A program made the position numbers and the translations under genes. This document shows positions 36,066 to 48,900 of a stretch of DNA of 64,000 nt, piece by piece. Origin of the DNA: Oryzias latipes (taxonomy: Eukaryota; Chordata; Actinopteri; Beloniformes; Adrianichthyidae); NCBI RefSeq assembly GCF_002234675.1, contig NC_019867.2, positions 31,128,614 to 31,192,613 on the forward strand. The letters run 5' to 3'. The notes below the pieces were generated by a model. The model ran no database searches, was not told the origin of the DNA, and was given only the letters and a program-made list of their open reading frames with translations. Each line of letters starts with the position of its first letter. Position 1 is the first letter of the stretch.

Positions 36066-36290
36066 CCCTTGTGCTATCTTAGATGACCCCCCCCTTCCAT
36101 TGACGTGTTCCCCCTACCATGACAAAGGTGGATAAAGGTTAATGAGGGCAATCTCCCACGGCACGCTGTTTGAAAAACACTGGTCTATCCCTTGTGCTAT
36201 CCTAGGCACTTTAACGTTGGGAGTTGGGTCATCTAGACCCACTAGACAGTGCTCTGAACCGTTTTCTTCAATGATTTGTGATCTTCACTG
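36066..36290. mobile_element. Chimeric TTAA MITE / hAT remnant
   Basis: Forward MITE left end (36066-36139), then the right tip of the 34029-type hAT element ('aatgagggcaatctcccacgg' ... 'gaaaaacactg', to 36182), then a reverse-orientation MITE (36188-36290) cut off where the LINE begins. Confidence 0.75.
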
Positions 36291-37681
36291 AAAATGGAAA
36301 TAACTTGCAGGCCTTTCGTTACCATGTTTTTGTCTTCTAGAAAAATTACTGCGTCATCTGCAAACGGGCTAAGGCGGAACTCAAAATCAAAAACTTTAAT
36401 CCCTTGAAAATTAGGGTTGTTCAGAATTAAGTATGCTAAGAGTTGAGTACATAGAATGAAAATTTTTGATGATATTGGACATCCTTGGGTTATTCCACAC
36501 GTTACATTTATTCTGGGTGTTAATTCTGAGTCAACTATGATGTAACTGTAAATTTCAGTATAAAACATTTTTATAATTGAGCAAAAATTTTTTCCAAATC
36601 CAAAATGTTCCAGCGTTTGAAATAAAAAGTTATGTTGTACAGAATCAAAGGCTTTGTAATAGTTAATAAAGGAAATTAGACTTTCTGTTTCTAGCATAGA
36701 TTGATAATCCATCATGTCCAGAATTAATCTAACATTATTACTAATTTTATCATCATCTTCTGTCTTTTGGATATGTTCTTTAATTTGGGTAAAAATCATG
36801 TCGCAATTTTCTTTACAGAAACTTGAGCTATATAAAGTTGAGTAAAATAAAAAAGAAAACAGATTTTATTTGCTCTTGGTCTTCAATTAACCTTCCATTT
36901 TTGCCTATTTTCATGTTTGTCTACATTTTTTTAATCAATAAAAGTATGTTGTGTTTTTTTCTCCTTCATTCCACTTAGCTCTGGATCTTATAAATGCACC
37001 GTTTACTTTTTCCGTATAAATCGTATCAAGTTGTTTTTAGAGCAGAATTAACTCGGCAAGATCTTCTTCTGAAGGATAAAATATTAATCTTTCTGACAAT
37101 TTCCTTTTGATTTATTTTTCTATTTTTTTACTAAATTTTTACTAATTTCACCTGCTACATGTTTGCTTTTAAATTGAAACCACTCCCACTTCCATTTGTC
37201 TTTCATTTCCATTCCCCTGACTTTCAAACAGAGATTTGATTTCCTTAGTAAATATATCATTAAGTAAAAGTTTATTTTTTAAATTTCCACGTGTTGTGAG
37301 ATGGGTGTGTATTTTTGCATAGTTTTAGGGAAAGGCTAATTAAACAATGGTCAGTAAGTGGAGACACTTCTATTTCACACTTTTCTACAGCTGCAGATAA
37401 AGGTTGAGAAATAAGCCAATAATCTATTCTGGATCGCTGGTTCTTGTTTGAAGCACTAATCCATGTATAGTTTATTGAGGTGTTTTTTTTAAATATCCAG
37501 TAATCAAGTGTGTTTGTTGACAAACAGAAGTTTCTGATGACATTATTGTGTTGTGGTTGTTGTCCTTTAACGGGTAATCTGAAGTTTGAAGCAATGTTAA
37601 AGTCTCCCCCGATAATTATTTTATCTGTAAGTCTCATAACTTGAGACAATAGTCTGGCAGTAGTTCCAATATCTCCACATG
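36291..37681 (-). mobile_element. L1/Tx1-type LINE, endonuclease and RT part (minus strand)
   Basis: Minus-strand translation gives the apurinic endonuclease C-terminal half (KIIIGGDFNI, RIDYWLIS, SDH-equivalent LTDHCLISLSL; 37649-37290). After a stop-filled stretch comes reverse transcriptase (YYKAFDSVQHNFL, GITQGCPISSKIF, SPFADDAVIF; 36799-36310). FADD is the catalytic box. The 3' end of the ORF is missing and the element is dead. Confidence 0.85.
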
Positions 37682-38236
37682 AAAAATTCCGTCTGTAGTT
37701 TTGGTTGTAATTCCCCTGAAACAGTTATCCATCTTTTTTGGCATTGTCCCAAAGTGAAGGTATTTTGGCAGAAGATATGTGATTTTATTAATGATAAAAT
37801 TCATTTTTGTTTTGTCTTATCTTGGAAAGATGTTTTGTTGGGTCTAATATCAAACAATATGCAAAAGGACTCTGCTTTTCTTATAAATCTTTTACTAATT
37901 TTGGCTAAATTCCATGTTCATAAATGTAAATTTTCTGGTAGAAAACCTTGTTTCACTGTATTCCTTTCTGATTTAAATCAGTATATCAACAGTATTCGAA
38001 ATTCAGAGAAGCAAAAAGCAATCAGATTATTGTCTGTATGTGATAGTTTCAGTATTTTCTCGTAGAGTTTAACCCCCTGGCTTATTTCTCTCTATTCTTG
38101 TTCTTCTGTTTGTTACAGTTGTGTATTTGATATTTGCAGTTGTGTTTTTATTGCATACCTAAAAGTACATCTTTGTAAAATGACATAATGTGCAATAAAG
38201 TTTATTTAAAAAAAAAAAAAATAAAAAAATAAAAAA
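37682..38236 (+). mobile_element. L1/Tx1-type LINE 3' end with poly(A) (plus strand)
   Basis: Encodes the C-terminal Cys motif of ORF2 (C-S-F-G-C-N-S-P-ETVIHLFWHC) and on to DSFSIFS-stop at 38065, then a short 3' UTR with AATAAA and an A-rich tail (38208-38240). The 15-base word AAAAATTCCGTCTGT is present at the left edge (about 37682-37696) and again after the tail, which looks like a target-site duplication. Confidence 0.8.
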
Positions 38237-38269
38237 AAATTCCGTCTGTTCTGGCTTCCACAGCGGAAC

Positions 38270-38413
38270 CTCTAGCGTGGTGTTTGCATCCACCCGGACA
38301 GGTTTTCGTAACACTCGACCCGCGAGTTTCTGCGCACGCGCTGTCCCGTTATCGGATTTTCCTAATCAAATCTGATTTTGGAAAGGACAGGACCGCCGAT
38401 GAGGAGCTCTCAG
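38270..38413 (+). promoter_or_regulatory. tti2: Probable non-coding first exon and promoter of tti2
   Basis: CpG-rich island-like sequence starting right after the LINE tail, ending in a good donor (CTCTCAG|gtacgc at 38413/38414). The first coding exon of tti2 (42979) has only one base before its ATG, so a non-coding upstream exon is needed. No other candidate is as good. Assignment is inference. Confidence 0.45.
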
Positions 38414-38588
38414 GTACGCACGCGCTCGTGCTCTCTGGGCGGTTCGCGCACTTTAACTGGGAACTCTGTGGTTTAAATCTTCGCGATTTTACAAGATTGA
38501 AACTTCACAGGCCGACTCTCTACTCCCGTCTGCCGCCGCTCGGTCTCTTGGAGCTTCCGGTTCACCAGCTGTGGTTTTACAGAGCCAC

Positions 38589-41280
38589 TAGTGATGGGAC
38601 GATGATACCTTAAGGAGTGTATTGACACACTAAACAAATTGTGTCGGCACTGTATTGATTCTGTTGGTCACCCAATAGTGACCCCTGCAGTAGTAATCCA
38701 GTCATTGCAGGTAAAGAAATTCCTTGTTCGTGTAAATGCTAAAACTGAGTTGGTATGTAAAATATAGCAAATTAGAGTAAAAATTCAGAGTTACAATTTT
38801 TAACTTATGTGCACATTTGTCAACTTAACTGTTAAATCAGATGAAATAAAAGACAAAAAAGTGATTAGTTATTGAGAAACAAAAGTTTTTGGGGTGTCTT
38901 TGCTCCAAGGCCATTTCTCCTCTAACACACCAGCTCCCCAGCCGCATGGTACAGACGATGATGGTGAGCAGAGAGTTTTAAGTGCAAGTTGATGAAGATG
39001 TGGGTATATTTCCTGGTTGCATTTCCAATATTGCAAAGGATCTTGGTTTCTGGGTGTGTGTTTCTGCCAGGCAGCGTTGGACTTCAATAACAGAGTCAGC
39101 TGTTGCGTTCCTCGTCTTCTGGGTCTCTGTAACCTCTGTATCTAAAGTTTTCCAGAGATTGTGCCCTAAAAAATAGTTAATCATTAGTTTATTATCACAT
39201 GATATATATCATATCACAAAGTGCCACAGAGATGTATTTTCATAGCTGAACTGGGTTCTGACCCATGTGAAGAGCTAGGCTCTTCTTCTCTTGGCTCCTC
39301 ATTTCTTCTGCACATTCTGACTGCAGTCTCTTCACCGCTTCACTTGCCTTTTGCTGACTAACAAATCCATTCTTTTTAAATCTGGGATCTAACAGAGTTG
39401 CCAGAGTCATCACACTGAGAGATTCCAGGTTTTCAGCCAGCCGAGCAGCTGTTTTTGTCACTGTTGTGGCCTGACGTTGAAGCTCAATGAGGAGCATTCT
39501 CATCATGGGAATGACCTTTGACCCAGAGACCCTTTTTTCCTCTTGTAGCTTGGTCAAAAGGAGCAAGAACCCTGAGCATCTCTTCAATGATCTGACATCC
39601 TTCTGGAGTCAGTGGAGTGATGTCAGGTTCTAATGAGGCCAGTGACACCCAGACTGCCTCCTTCTGCTCAGTCATTCTCTCAAACATTTGGTAGGTTCTG
39701 TTCCATCGTGTTGGCACCTCGTTTATTCATTTATGGCCCGGTGTTCCCAGCTGTTGCTGTATTTGAGTGAGCTTCTCTTTAGCAGTCACGCTCCATCGAA
39801 AGTATGTCCCAATGTGTCGTGTTTTGTTGTGTATTTCAGTCATTGTTGGGATTTGATCACATGATTTTCTCACAATTAAATTCAGGGAATGGGCTATACA
39901 AATGGTTTGCCGTATTTGCAGCATTCGAGCACATGCAGCCGTGTTTGCTGCTGCATCAGTGACAAGACACCTGACCTTTCCTGCTATGCCCCACTCCTCC
40001 ATGAGGCTCCTTTTAACCGTTACAATGTTTTCTGCAGTGTGTTTCTGAGGAAAATGCTGCACTGCCAAGACTGATGAATGGAGTTCATGGCTTTCTGTGT
40101 CCACATAGTGGCCAGTAACGGCTAGATATGCCTCCATATTCATAGACGTCCACATATCAGCTGTTAATAACAGCAACGGAACTCTGGAGATCCTTTTTGG
40201 TTTTCTCCTTTTCCTCCTCATATCTCTGGCTCACCAAGTCCTTGATGGTCTGAAAATAACCATACAAATACTGTTACACCAATAAAATATAGTTATATAG
40301 TTAGTACAAACATATAATAAAAATCCTTAAACATACCTTCCTGCTTGGTAGAGCATAGGAGGGTACAAGAAGCTTCAGGAGCTCCCTGAATCCTGACAGT
40401 CTGTGATGATCATATTGACCACTGCCTCATCCACTGCAAGCCAATAGGAACTATTTTGTCAAAAGCTTAATAAAAGGACTGTAATTTTTACAAACTATAT
40501 CAAATAGTCATAAGATGACATGGTGGTGTAGTGGTTAGCACTGTCGCCTCACAGCAAGAGGGTTGGAGGTTCGATACCAGGCGTGGAGCCTGTCTGTTTG
40601 CATGCATGTTTATTTTTTAGCACAATTTTTAGAGAGAATTTCAACATACCTGGGGTATTCTCACGAGTATCTGCCAATTCTTCATTGCCATGCCGAGCTC
40701 TATAATGCCTCAGCATTGATGAAGTGCTCTTATTGATATAAGATAGCTCTGTGGAGCAGAGCCGACACTTCACCTACAATAACATAAAAAGTTAATTTAT
40801 CTGAAAACAATTCAAACCTTTTACCAGAACATTGCATTCACTTGTTATAAAAAATAGACACCATATCTCATGATTACGGATAAGGATCTCATAATTAAAT
40901 GATAACATGAATAAAGCAACTGTAAGGCTCTTTAACTGACTATCATATGTATCAGTGAGTGCAATGCGCCACCGTAAAAAACAGTATATAAAGGAGAAAA
41001 AGATTTACCTTGTTTGGCGTCACGAGATCAAAATTATTCCACACCGGGGAAAACTTCCTAGGACGATCCATGATCAAGCAAAACTCCATCCGACAAACCC
41101 ACGACATGTTGATACAGTTTGTGTCCTTATAAACACACGTTGGCGCGGCACATCCAAACGATACAGTTCCTGCATCGGTCATGTGATTCTTTCTTAAAGC
41201 AATACACGCACCAATATGAGGTTTCCCTCTTGAGCTCTCGGCACAGTGCTGATGCACCAGTGTCGCTCGTCCCATCACTA
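38589..41280 (-). mobile_element. hAT transposon with BED finger, inactive
   Basis: Ends TAGTGATGGGACGA and TCGTCCCATCACTA. Minus-strand transposase pieces in order: BED-finger start RPRKFSPVWNNFDLVTPNK with a donor, then KCRLCSTELSYI...LRHYRARHG (40773-40680), the catalytic core (LTADMWTSMNMEAYLAVTGH, TDAAANTAACARML; 40221-39727), VPTRWNRTYQMFERM (39717-39484), and the dimerisation domain DPLQYWKCNQEIYPHLHQLA with SSVPC (39050-38930). Frameshifts and an inserted SINE show it is dead. I see no intact 8-bp target duplication. Located in tti2 intron 1. Confidence 0.85.
40519..40612 (+). mobile_element. tRNA-derived SINE inserted in the hAT element
   Basis: 'tggtggtgtagtggttagca' is the classic fish tRNA-SINE head (A box), with 'ggaggttcgataccag' as B box. 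It interrupts the transposase intron region. Confidence 0.75.
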
Positions 41281-41584
41281 ACTGCTGACGGAGGAAAACG
41301 TTCATGACCGACATCTGAAGCTCCTCTGTTACGTAGAGGAGGAGAAAGAGAGGAGGACGAGTGGAAAGGCTTTTGGTCCTGACAACATACATGTAGAGGG
41401 ATGGAAGTAGAGATTCAGACCAAATCATGGAGGAGGAGAGTACTGAGGATGTCCAGCGCTTTGAGCGTCTGGAGAAACGTCGAGAAATCGAATTCATTAT
41501 AACAAAAATACAGATATTTATCTAACCCAGTTAAGCTAATCTGTCATCAATTGATAGATTGAAAATAAATAAATAAAAGAAGAT

Positions 41585-42270
41585 AAATATTTGCTGCCAG
41601 GTGAGGATTTCAGAAACTGCTGATCTACTGGGATTTTCACCCACAACCATCTCTAGGGTTTACAGAGAATGGTCCAAAAAGAGAAAATATCCAGAGAGCA
41701 GCAGTTTTGTGGTCAGAAATGTCTTGTTGATGCTAGAGGTCAGAGGTCAGACTGGTTCCAGCTGATAGAAAGACAACAGGAACTCAAAGAACCACTGGTT
41801 CCAACCGAGGTCTGCAGAAGAGCATCTCTGAAAGAACAACACGTCCAACCTGGAGGCAGATGGACTACAGCAGCAGAAGACCACACCGGGTACCACTGCT
41901 GTCAGCCAAGAACAGGAACCTGAGGCTACAATTCACACAGAATCACCAAAACTGGACCATGGAAGATGGAAAAACATTGTCTGGTCTGATGAGTCTCCAT
42001 TTCTGCTGCCACATTCAGATGGTAGGGTCAGAATTTGGCCTCAACAACATGAAAGCATGGATCCATCCTGCCTTGTTTCAACGGTTCAGGCTGGTGGTGG
42101 TGGTGTCATGGTGTGGTGTATTATCTTGGCTCACTTTGGAACTCTTAGTACCAGTTAAGCATTGTTCCAACACCACAGACTACCCCGGTGATGATGTTGG
42201 TGAAAAGATGTTGAGGTTGGAGCTACCGGGAAAAGACGTCCACAGGAAGGTCAAAGAAGAGGTTCATGGA
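41585..42270 (+). mobile_element. Tc1-like transposon, decayed (plus strand)
   Basis: Translated pieces: ISETADLLGFSPTTISRVYR, SRRPHRVPLLSAKNRNLRL, then SDES-FLLPHSDGRVRIWPQQ with frame changes. This is the same Tc1 family as 4440-5545, here in the other orientation. After about 42150 it runs into unrelated sequence. In tti2 intron 1. Confidence 0.78.
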
Positions 42271-42979
42271 TGAGAGGAGCAGGACATGAGGGTGGATGGT
42301 GAGGAGGATGAAGAAGGATTTGCTGTGGCAGCCTCCTTCCATGGAGAATATCGCATATCATTAATATTCTCAGCACACATCAAACACCTCCCTGACTGTG
42401 AAGCAGCAGTGAGAACAATTCATGGATTATTTCTGCCCCCATGTAAGAGACAACCAAGGCCGTTCCCACCTGGCAACACAAACTAACTACAACACATATT
42501 CCTCCAGTTTCTCGTTGAATAAAAAAAAATATTAGTAAAACTTTTCACTATTTTCTGTTGAGCGTTCCAAACTTTTACTTTCTTCAAAGCAGTTCAAACA
42601 CTTTGAGATTTAGAATCATTTCTCCTGGGATTTTAATTTGGGACGGGCGATGAATCGGTTCCAGTACAGATATTGGCTGATATTTGCGTAACTTGAGTTT
42701 ATCGTTCCGATAATAAGAAATCTACCGATAATCTTCTGTTTTCAGACGCACTTTATTCTTGAAATGTGTACTTTTTCCTAATAGTTTAGGAAGCTTCTGT
42801 TTAAAGTAATTGTAAGTAATAGACTGTTTTCAGGTAAATGTTATTTTTGTCATTTTCAAATCAATCTCCATTTTAAGCATATTTTAAAGTAAATGATAAC
42901 TGCCATGAATAAAAAAATAAATAGAGCATTGATTGTGTTTTTTTTTTTTTTTGGACGTTTCTCCATCTTCCTCCTCAGG

Positions 42980-45900
42980 ATGGAGCTTCCATCTCTTCTT
43001 CAGGAGCTTCACCTTTCTTCCTCAGAGAAGCTCCTCCCCTCCTCTGACGTCCCTCCAATCACAGAGCTTCTAGCCCGTCTGCAGGAAAAGCTTGTTGCTG
43101 CAGCTAATAAAGCACCAGAATCTCGCATGCTGATTGGCCAGCTGGAGCAGCTTTTCCTAACAGCAGATCCTGGTTGGCTCTTTTCTCCGATCTCAACTCA
43201 GGAAGACCGAGCTGAGTTTGCCCGCCTGATCAGGGCTCTGATTGGCTGCGCAGCTCTGCCCCTCTGCAGCGATGACTGCAGCTCTCTGAGCGCTGCAGCC
43301 TATCAGAGCGTGCCGAGCCAGGCCATGGCGGTGTGCTCCGCCCTCACAGCATTACTGGAAAACTATGGGAAAGGGGGAGGAGTCAAAGGACCTGCAGCAC
43401 AGCTGTTGCATACTCTTGCTCCGCCCATCTGCGTGTTTGCCGTCACACATTTCCAGGTGAGCTGATGAAGCGTCCAGCCGGAGGCTCTGAAGCCGCGTCA
43501 CTCACGCCAGTTGTCTTTGGTTTTCAGGAACAGGCATGGACCTCCTCCTCCTCCAGGGACGGGGCCCGGCGCCTACAAGTGGCGCTCCTAAAGGCGGGGG
43601 GCTGGAAAGACTCCGCCCACCTCTTAATGGGGGGCAAAGAGGAGGACCACAGAGGAATTCTGGGAGGAGTTCTGGACATCCTGCAGCCTCAGATGAGCAA
43701 GTGAGACTTTGGAGAAGTAACTGTAACTAACAGCTGATAAAGGAGTAAAGTTTCCTCAGACAGACACAGCTGGAATAATATTAGTCTAAATATTCAGGGA
43801 AATGATTCACAAACATCTCTACTAATACACTTTCATCACTAGCTCCAAAAAAACAAAAAATGCATTTGATTTAGAATGAAATCATTAAAATAAACAGAAT
43901 CGAGTAGAACTTTACTGTTGAAAGAAATGAACTTTATTTATGTAGCATTTTACAGCAACATCAAACACCAGGGAACCAAAGTGCTTTACATGAAGAGAAG
44001 AATTAACAGAAAAGAGTTGAGTTGTGCTGAAAAGTCTACTTTTTATATAAAAATTAGACTTTGATGAATTTAGTGCTTAGCAAACATCAAAGCCAGAGAA
44101 ATAGATCAAAGTGTCATCTGCAATAAACGAATTTCAGAGCTTTAACAGAATTATGAGAGATTAAACAATTAAATGTGAATGGAACAAAGAAGGGCCCAAC
44201 AATAAATCTTGTGGTACACCTTTATTTAAAACGCACAATGGTCTGAAGTCTAAAAGCAAAAGTTGGGTCAAATGCGTTTGTTTCCATTAATATTTGGACA
44301 TTTGTTTGGATTTTGAATTCAAAATAGTATGTCATCTTAAGTTTTAAACAGGATCCTATTTCGTCTAACGATACTTAAGGATTTGAATGTTTCTTAAATC
44401 TCATCTTAATGTTTTTGTCTTTTGTGAGATTTTTGTAAAAGTGTATTCAGACTGGACACATTTGGTTCACTCAACAAACTGAGAGTTTGGAAACAAACAG
44501 ACTGAGCTTCGGTTTGCTCAGAGTTTTCTCCGCCTGAATACAATCTGTCCTCGGAGCGGAACAACTGGACCAAAACGGCCACCGTAGCCGGTGGTCACAT
44601 GATGGAAACACAGTCAGAATGTGGCAGCAGATGAACCGCGGACAATCCAACGATTGTCGTGTCATCAAACTGTTTATTTGTTAGAACCTTTATTTTAACA
44701 CCCCTGAAAACGCTTCTTACACGCTTTTCTGTGTCTCGTTGTGCAGAATTCTGTTAAACCAATGCCGAAACACAACAACGGTGAGACAGCAGCACATTCA
44801 AATGTGATCAGATGAATTTAGACTCATCAAAACAATTTATAACACGACACGTCTTCTCACTGTTTTCCCGACAATCTACATGTCACAAACACTTATCAGT
44901 GAACCGTCTTAGCCGTCTTCTTGCCAGTACCCGCCTTGCAGCACGCCTCCGCCGTACCAAAAAGTGAGTACGAGAGCTGATACAGGCGTTCAAAACCTCT
45001 GAGCGAAATATAAAGTTTGAAGGAACTCAAAACGCAGGACTTTTGTAATTTCTGCCTCTAGTTGCTTAGCCCCGCCCTTGTAATTCCCGACCAATGAGTG
45101 AAGAGATCTTTAGTCATGTGGTTTTGTTTACAAACTTTAGTCCGAAACAGGAAAGTCAATTTGACGGCAGTCTGAATACAGACCAAACACACGGTTTAGG
45201 ACGCAGTCCGGACCAAACTAAGGGGACCTGGTCTGGACCAAACTAAGGGGACCTGTTCTGGACCAAACTAAGGGGACCTGGTCTGGACCAAACTAAGGGG
45301 ACCTGTTCTGGACCAAACTAAGGGGACCTGGTCTGGACCAAACTGAGGGGACCTGGTCTGGACCAAACTGAGGGGACCTGGTCTGGACCAAACTAAGGGG
45401 ACCTGTTCTGGACCAAACTAAGGGGACCTGTTCTGGAACAAACTAAGGGGAGCTGGTCTGGATCAAACTAAGGGGACCTGTTCTGGATCAAACTAAGGGG
45501 ACCTGGTCTGGATCAAACTGAGGGGACCTGTTCTGGCCCAAACTAAGGGGACCTGGTCTGGACCAAACTAAGGGGACCTGGTCTGGATCAAACTAAGGGG
45601 ACCTGGTCTGGATCAAACTAAGGGGACCTGTTCTGGACCAAACTAAGGGGACCTGGTCTGGATCAAACTAAGGGGACCTGTTCTGGATCAAACTAAGGGG
45701 ACCTGATCTGGACCAGATGGTTTTCCCAGTCTGATTACACCCTAATTTACCTCTTGTGTGTGTTGCAGGGATTCGTGGCAGCGCTGTGAGGCGGTGAAGC
45801 TTGTGTTCGCCTGGACTCTCCTGCAGGTCCGTTTTCCCTTGTCAGTTCTAAAACAATGGTTCTACACACACACACACACACACACATTCACACAGATCTA

Positions 45901-48900
45901 TGCAGATCTATGCATGTGTTACAACCACGCCGCCTCACACATTTTTTCAGCAGCCTTCTGGCTAGTTAGGGCACTCCCAGATGTTACAAGAAAGTTTGTT
46001 CACATCCAGCTATGTTTGTCTAAAAAATAGACTGCATCCACTGCTGCCTGCTTTGAATGTCCATAAGGTGATAAAAAGAAACAACTCCTTCCTACTCTGA
46101 ATCAGTTTACCCTGAAGGTGACAGCCACTAAGCTACATTGTCTTAAAAACAAGATGTATTTGGGTATCATGGTGGTCAGGTGTGGTACAGGGGTAGAACG
46201 GTCAACCTCTGATTGGATAATTGCTCTTTCAGTTCCCGCCTTACCCGGCAAAGTTCCCTTGGGCAAGACACTGAACCCCACTTTGGTCCTGGTCGTTGTC
46301 GGTTGCTGCCAGTGTAAACGCGATTAGTGTCCAGTTTTCTGTTAAGTCGATGTTCAGACGCCATCAGAGGTCCTGCACCACATAATGTGCGTCTGGCAGC
46401 AGCGCTTCAGGCCTCGCAGCACGTCCAGAGTTGAAATATCTGAACTTTGAAAAAAATTTGCGTCGTGTCAACCAATCGATGTGTGTGACGTGATCAGAGG
46501 GTGGAGTCCACAGCCAACGTGATCATTCTCCTCCTGAACTTTGATATTTCTCTTATTATTATGGAGACAATAAATAAATGTTTTTGGACTAATGCGGGAC
46601 AGCAGGTCGTCAAACTGGGTCACAGAGAGACGAAGTTGGCCATTTGAACGCCGCTCCTGCAGTAGACGCTGAGACTCACCGTACAGAAGAGTCTCTGAAT
46701 GATGTCATGACCCCAGACTTGAGGACGGGTTTACCGAAGTTTTGGTAGAACCCTTGGCGGTAGCTCCTTGGACAGGCGTCCAGCAGTGAGTCTGACGCCC
46801 GTTGACAGAGAGGCGGCGGATGCTGTTTTGACCCGCGGCAGCGTCCGGTTTGAATGGAGCTCCAGGCAGCAGCGTTTGGTCTTTGGGGAACACCGTCCTG
46901 TTTTTTTCCCTCCTACGCTCCTCAAACACACCTCCTGTCATGATCAGGCTGCGGCAGAACCTGACGATGATCTGCATCAGGTGGGATTGAGCGGCCAACA
47001 TGAGAAACCTGCAGGGCGGGGTTCCTCAGGGACCAGGATTAGGAAACCCACATCTTAAAGTTCTACAGTTGATCAAATAAACTTTGCTTTTTCAGGTGAC
47101 CCGCCCCTCTCTGTCTCCGCACCTCCATCGCCTGCTGCCCCCCTCCCTCCTCCTAAATGATGACTACAGGCCAGAGAACTGCATGCTGGGAGTTCGCTGT
47201 CTTCACCACATCGTTCTCCACACAGTACGACGACCAATCACTCAGCCAAATGTGGGAATGATATCAGAAAGATTGTCGGTGAAAACGCGGAAAAACAGCC
47301 GAGATAAGAAATGGCTTTGATCCAAAGGTCAGCAAAGGTCGTGGAGAGCTGCTGTCCTCACAGTGGGCCACTGACCGAGGTCTTCTGAACCAAAACTGCT
47401 GATTTTAAAGAGGCTAAAAGCAAACGGCGGATGAGCCAAACAAGGATCTTTGATTAAAGTGATAGATGAAGATGAGGAAGATGTTGCTGATGAAGATGAG
47501 GAAGATGTTGCTGATGAAGATGAGGAAGATGTTGCTGATGAAGATGAGGAAGATGTTGCTGATGAAGATGAGGAAGATGTTGCTGATGAAGATGAGGAAG
47601 ATGTTGCTGATGAAGATGAGGAAGATGTTGCTGATGAAGATGAGGAAGATGTTGCTGATGAAGATGAGGAAGATGTTGCTGATGAAGATGAGGAAGATGT
47701 TGCTGATGAAGATGAGGAAGATGTTGCTGATGAAGATGAGGAAGATGTTGCTGATGAAGGTGCGTTTGTGTTCAGGCAGCTGCAGATCTTCGTCACTTTA
47801 ACCAAGCAGAGGTGGTGTACCAGGCTCTGTTCAAGCATCTCTACACCAACCAGGCAGCTGTGATCCAGGTAACACACGTGCACACGCACGTGCACGGCTT
47901 CAAACACACCTATAGTCTGCAGCTGACAGCCCCCCCACCCCCACCCCCACAGCTCAGCCTCTCCTGCCTCCTGGACCTCCTGCTGGTACTGGAGAAGTCC
48001 CCCTCCTCTCCTGATCTCCCCCCCTCTCGCAGGAAACCCTGTCGCCATGACGACGTCCTGCGCTTAGTTCTGACTCACATGGAGGCGGAGCACAAGGTGG
48101 CGCTGCGGCGCGTCTACGCCTCGGCTCTCCCTCTTTACGTCGACAGGTGGGTTTCTGTTCTGGATCCTCAGATCTGTTTTTCATGAAGCAAACTTTGAAC
48201 ATTTAAAATACAAAAAAAAAATTCAAATTCCAGAATTTAAAAAGCCAAAAAATATGAAAATGATACGAAAAAAATCCAGAAAGGCAAAAATTCAGTCTGA
48301 TGACAATTTTATGTTGGGAAGAAGGATTTGCTGCTTTTCCTGCTAAAAGTTTCAGGTCGGGTCCGTTTGACCTGCTGTTATTTTTGGGACGACCCAAAAA
48401 TAACAGCAGGTCAGCAGCTAAACAGGTAAAAAACCCGCTAACGTCACGGTTTTGCGTCCAGGATGGGCGTGGCCGTGTGCAGACACCTGCAGCGGGTGGA
48501 GCGGGTGGTCCTGGGATATCTACAAATCAGCGATCCGCCCGAGGAGACGAGTCGTCTGAAGGTTCTGGACGCGCTGCAGAAGACGATCAAAGCGGCGTGG
48601 CCACGGTGAACACACACGTGCACGCACACACACACGTGCACACACTTCAGGTTGGTTCCGGACTCCATCCACATTTCAGCTGCGTCTCCTCAGGATGGAG
48701 GCTCGCGCCGACGCCTTGCTGCTCCGCCTGCTGCGCCTGCTGGTGGACGTCTCCTCAGACCGCCAGCTGGGAGAATCGGTCCGACAGGAACTGATGGATC
48801 AGACCGCCGCCTCCATCCGGCTGCTGGACGCCTGCTCGCACGGACGCGTGCAGGTGAGTCACCTGAGCCCATCAGAGGGTTGGTCCTTATCATGAGGTCA

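Noticed and set aside
43536-43730. Alternative plus-frame ORF over tti2 exon 3
   Set aside because: The frame continuous with exons 2 and 4 is the one that matches TTI2.
47329-48048. 239-aa minus-strand ORF with long SSSSSATS repeats
   Set aside because: It is the reverse of the 24-bp minisatellite in a tti2 intron and also overlaps tti2 exons 6 and 7 antisense.
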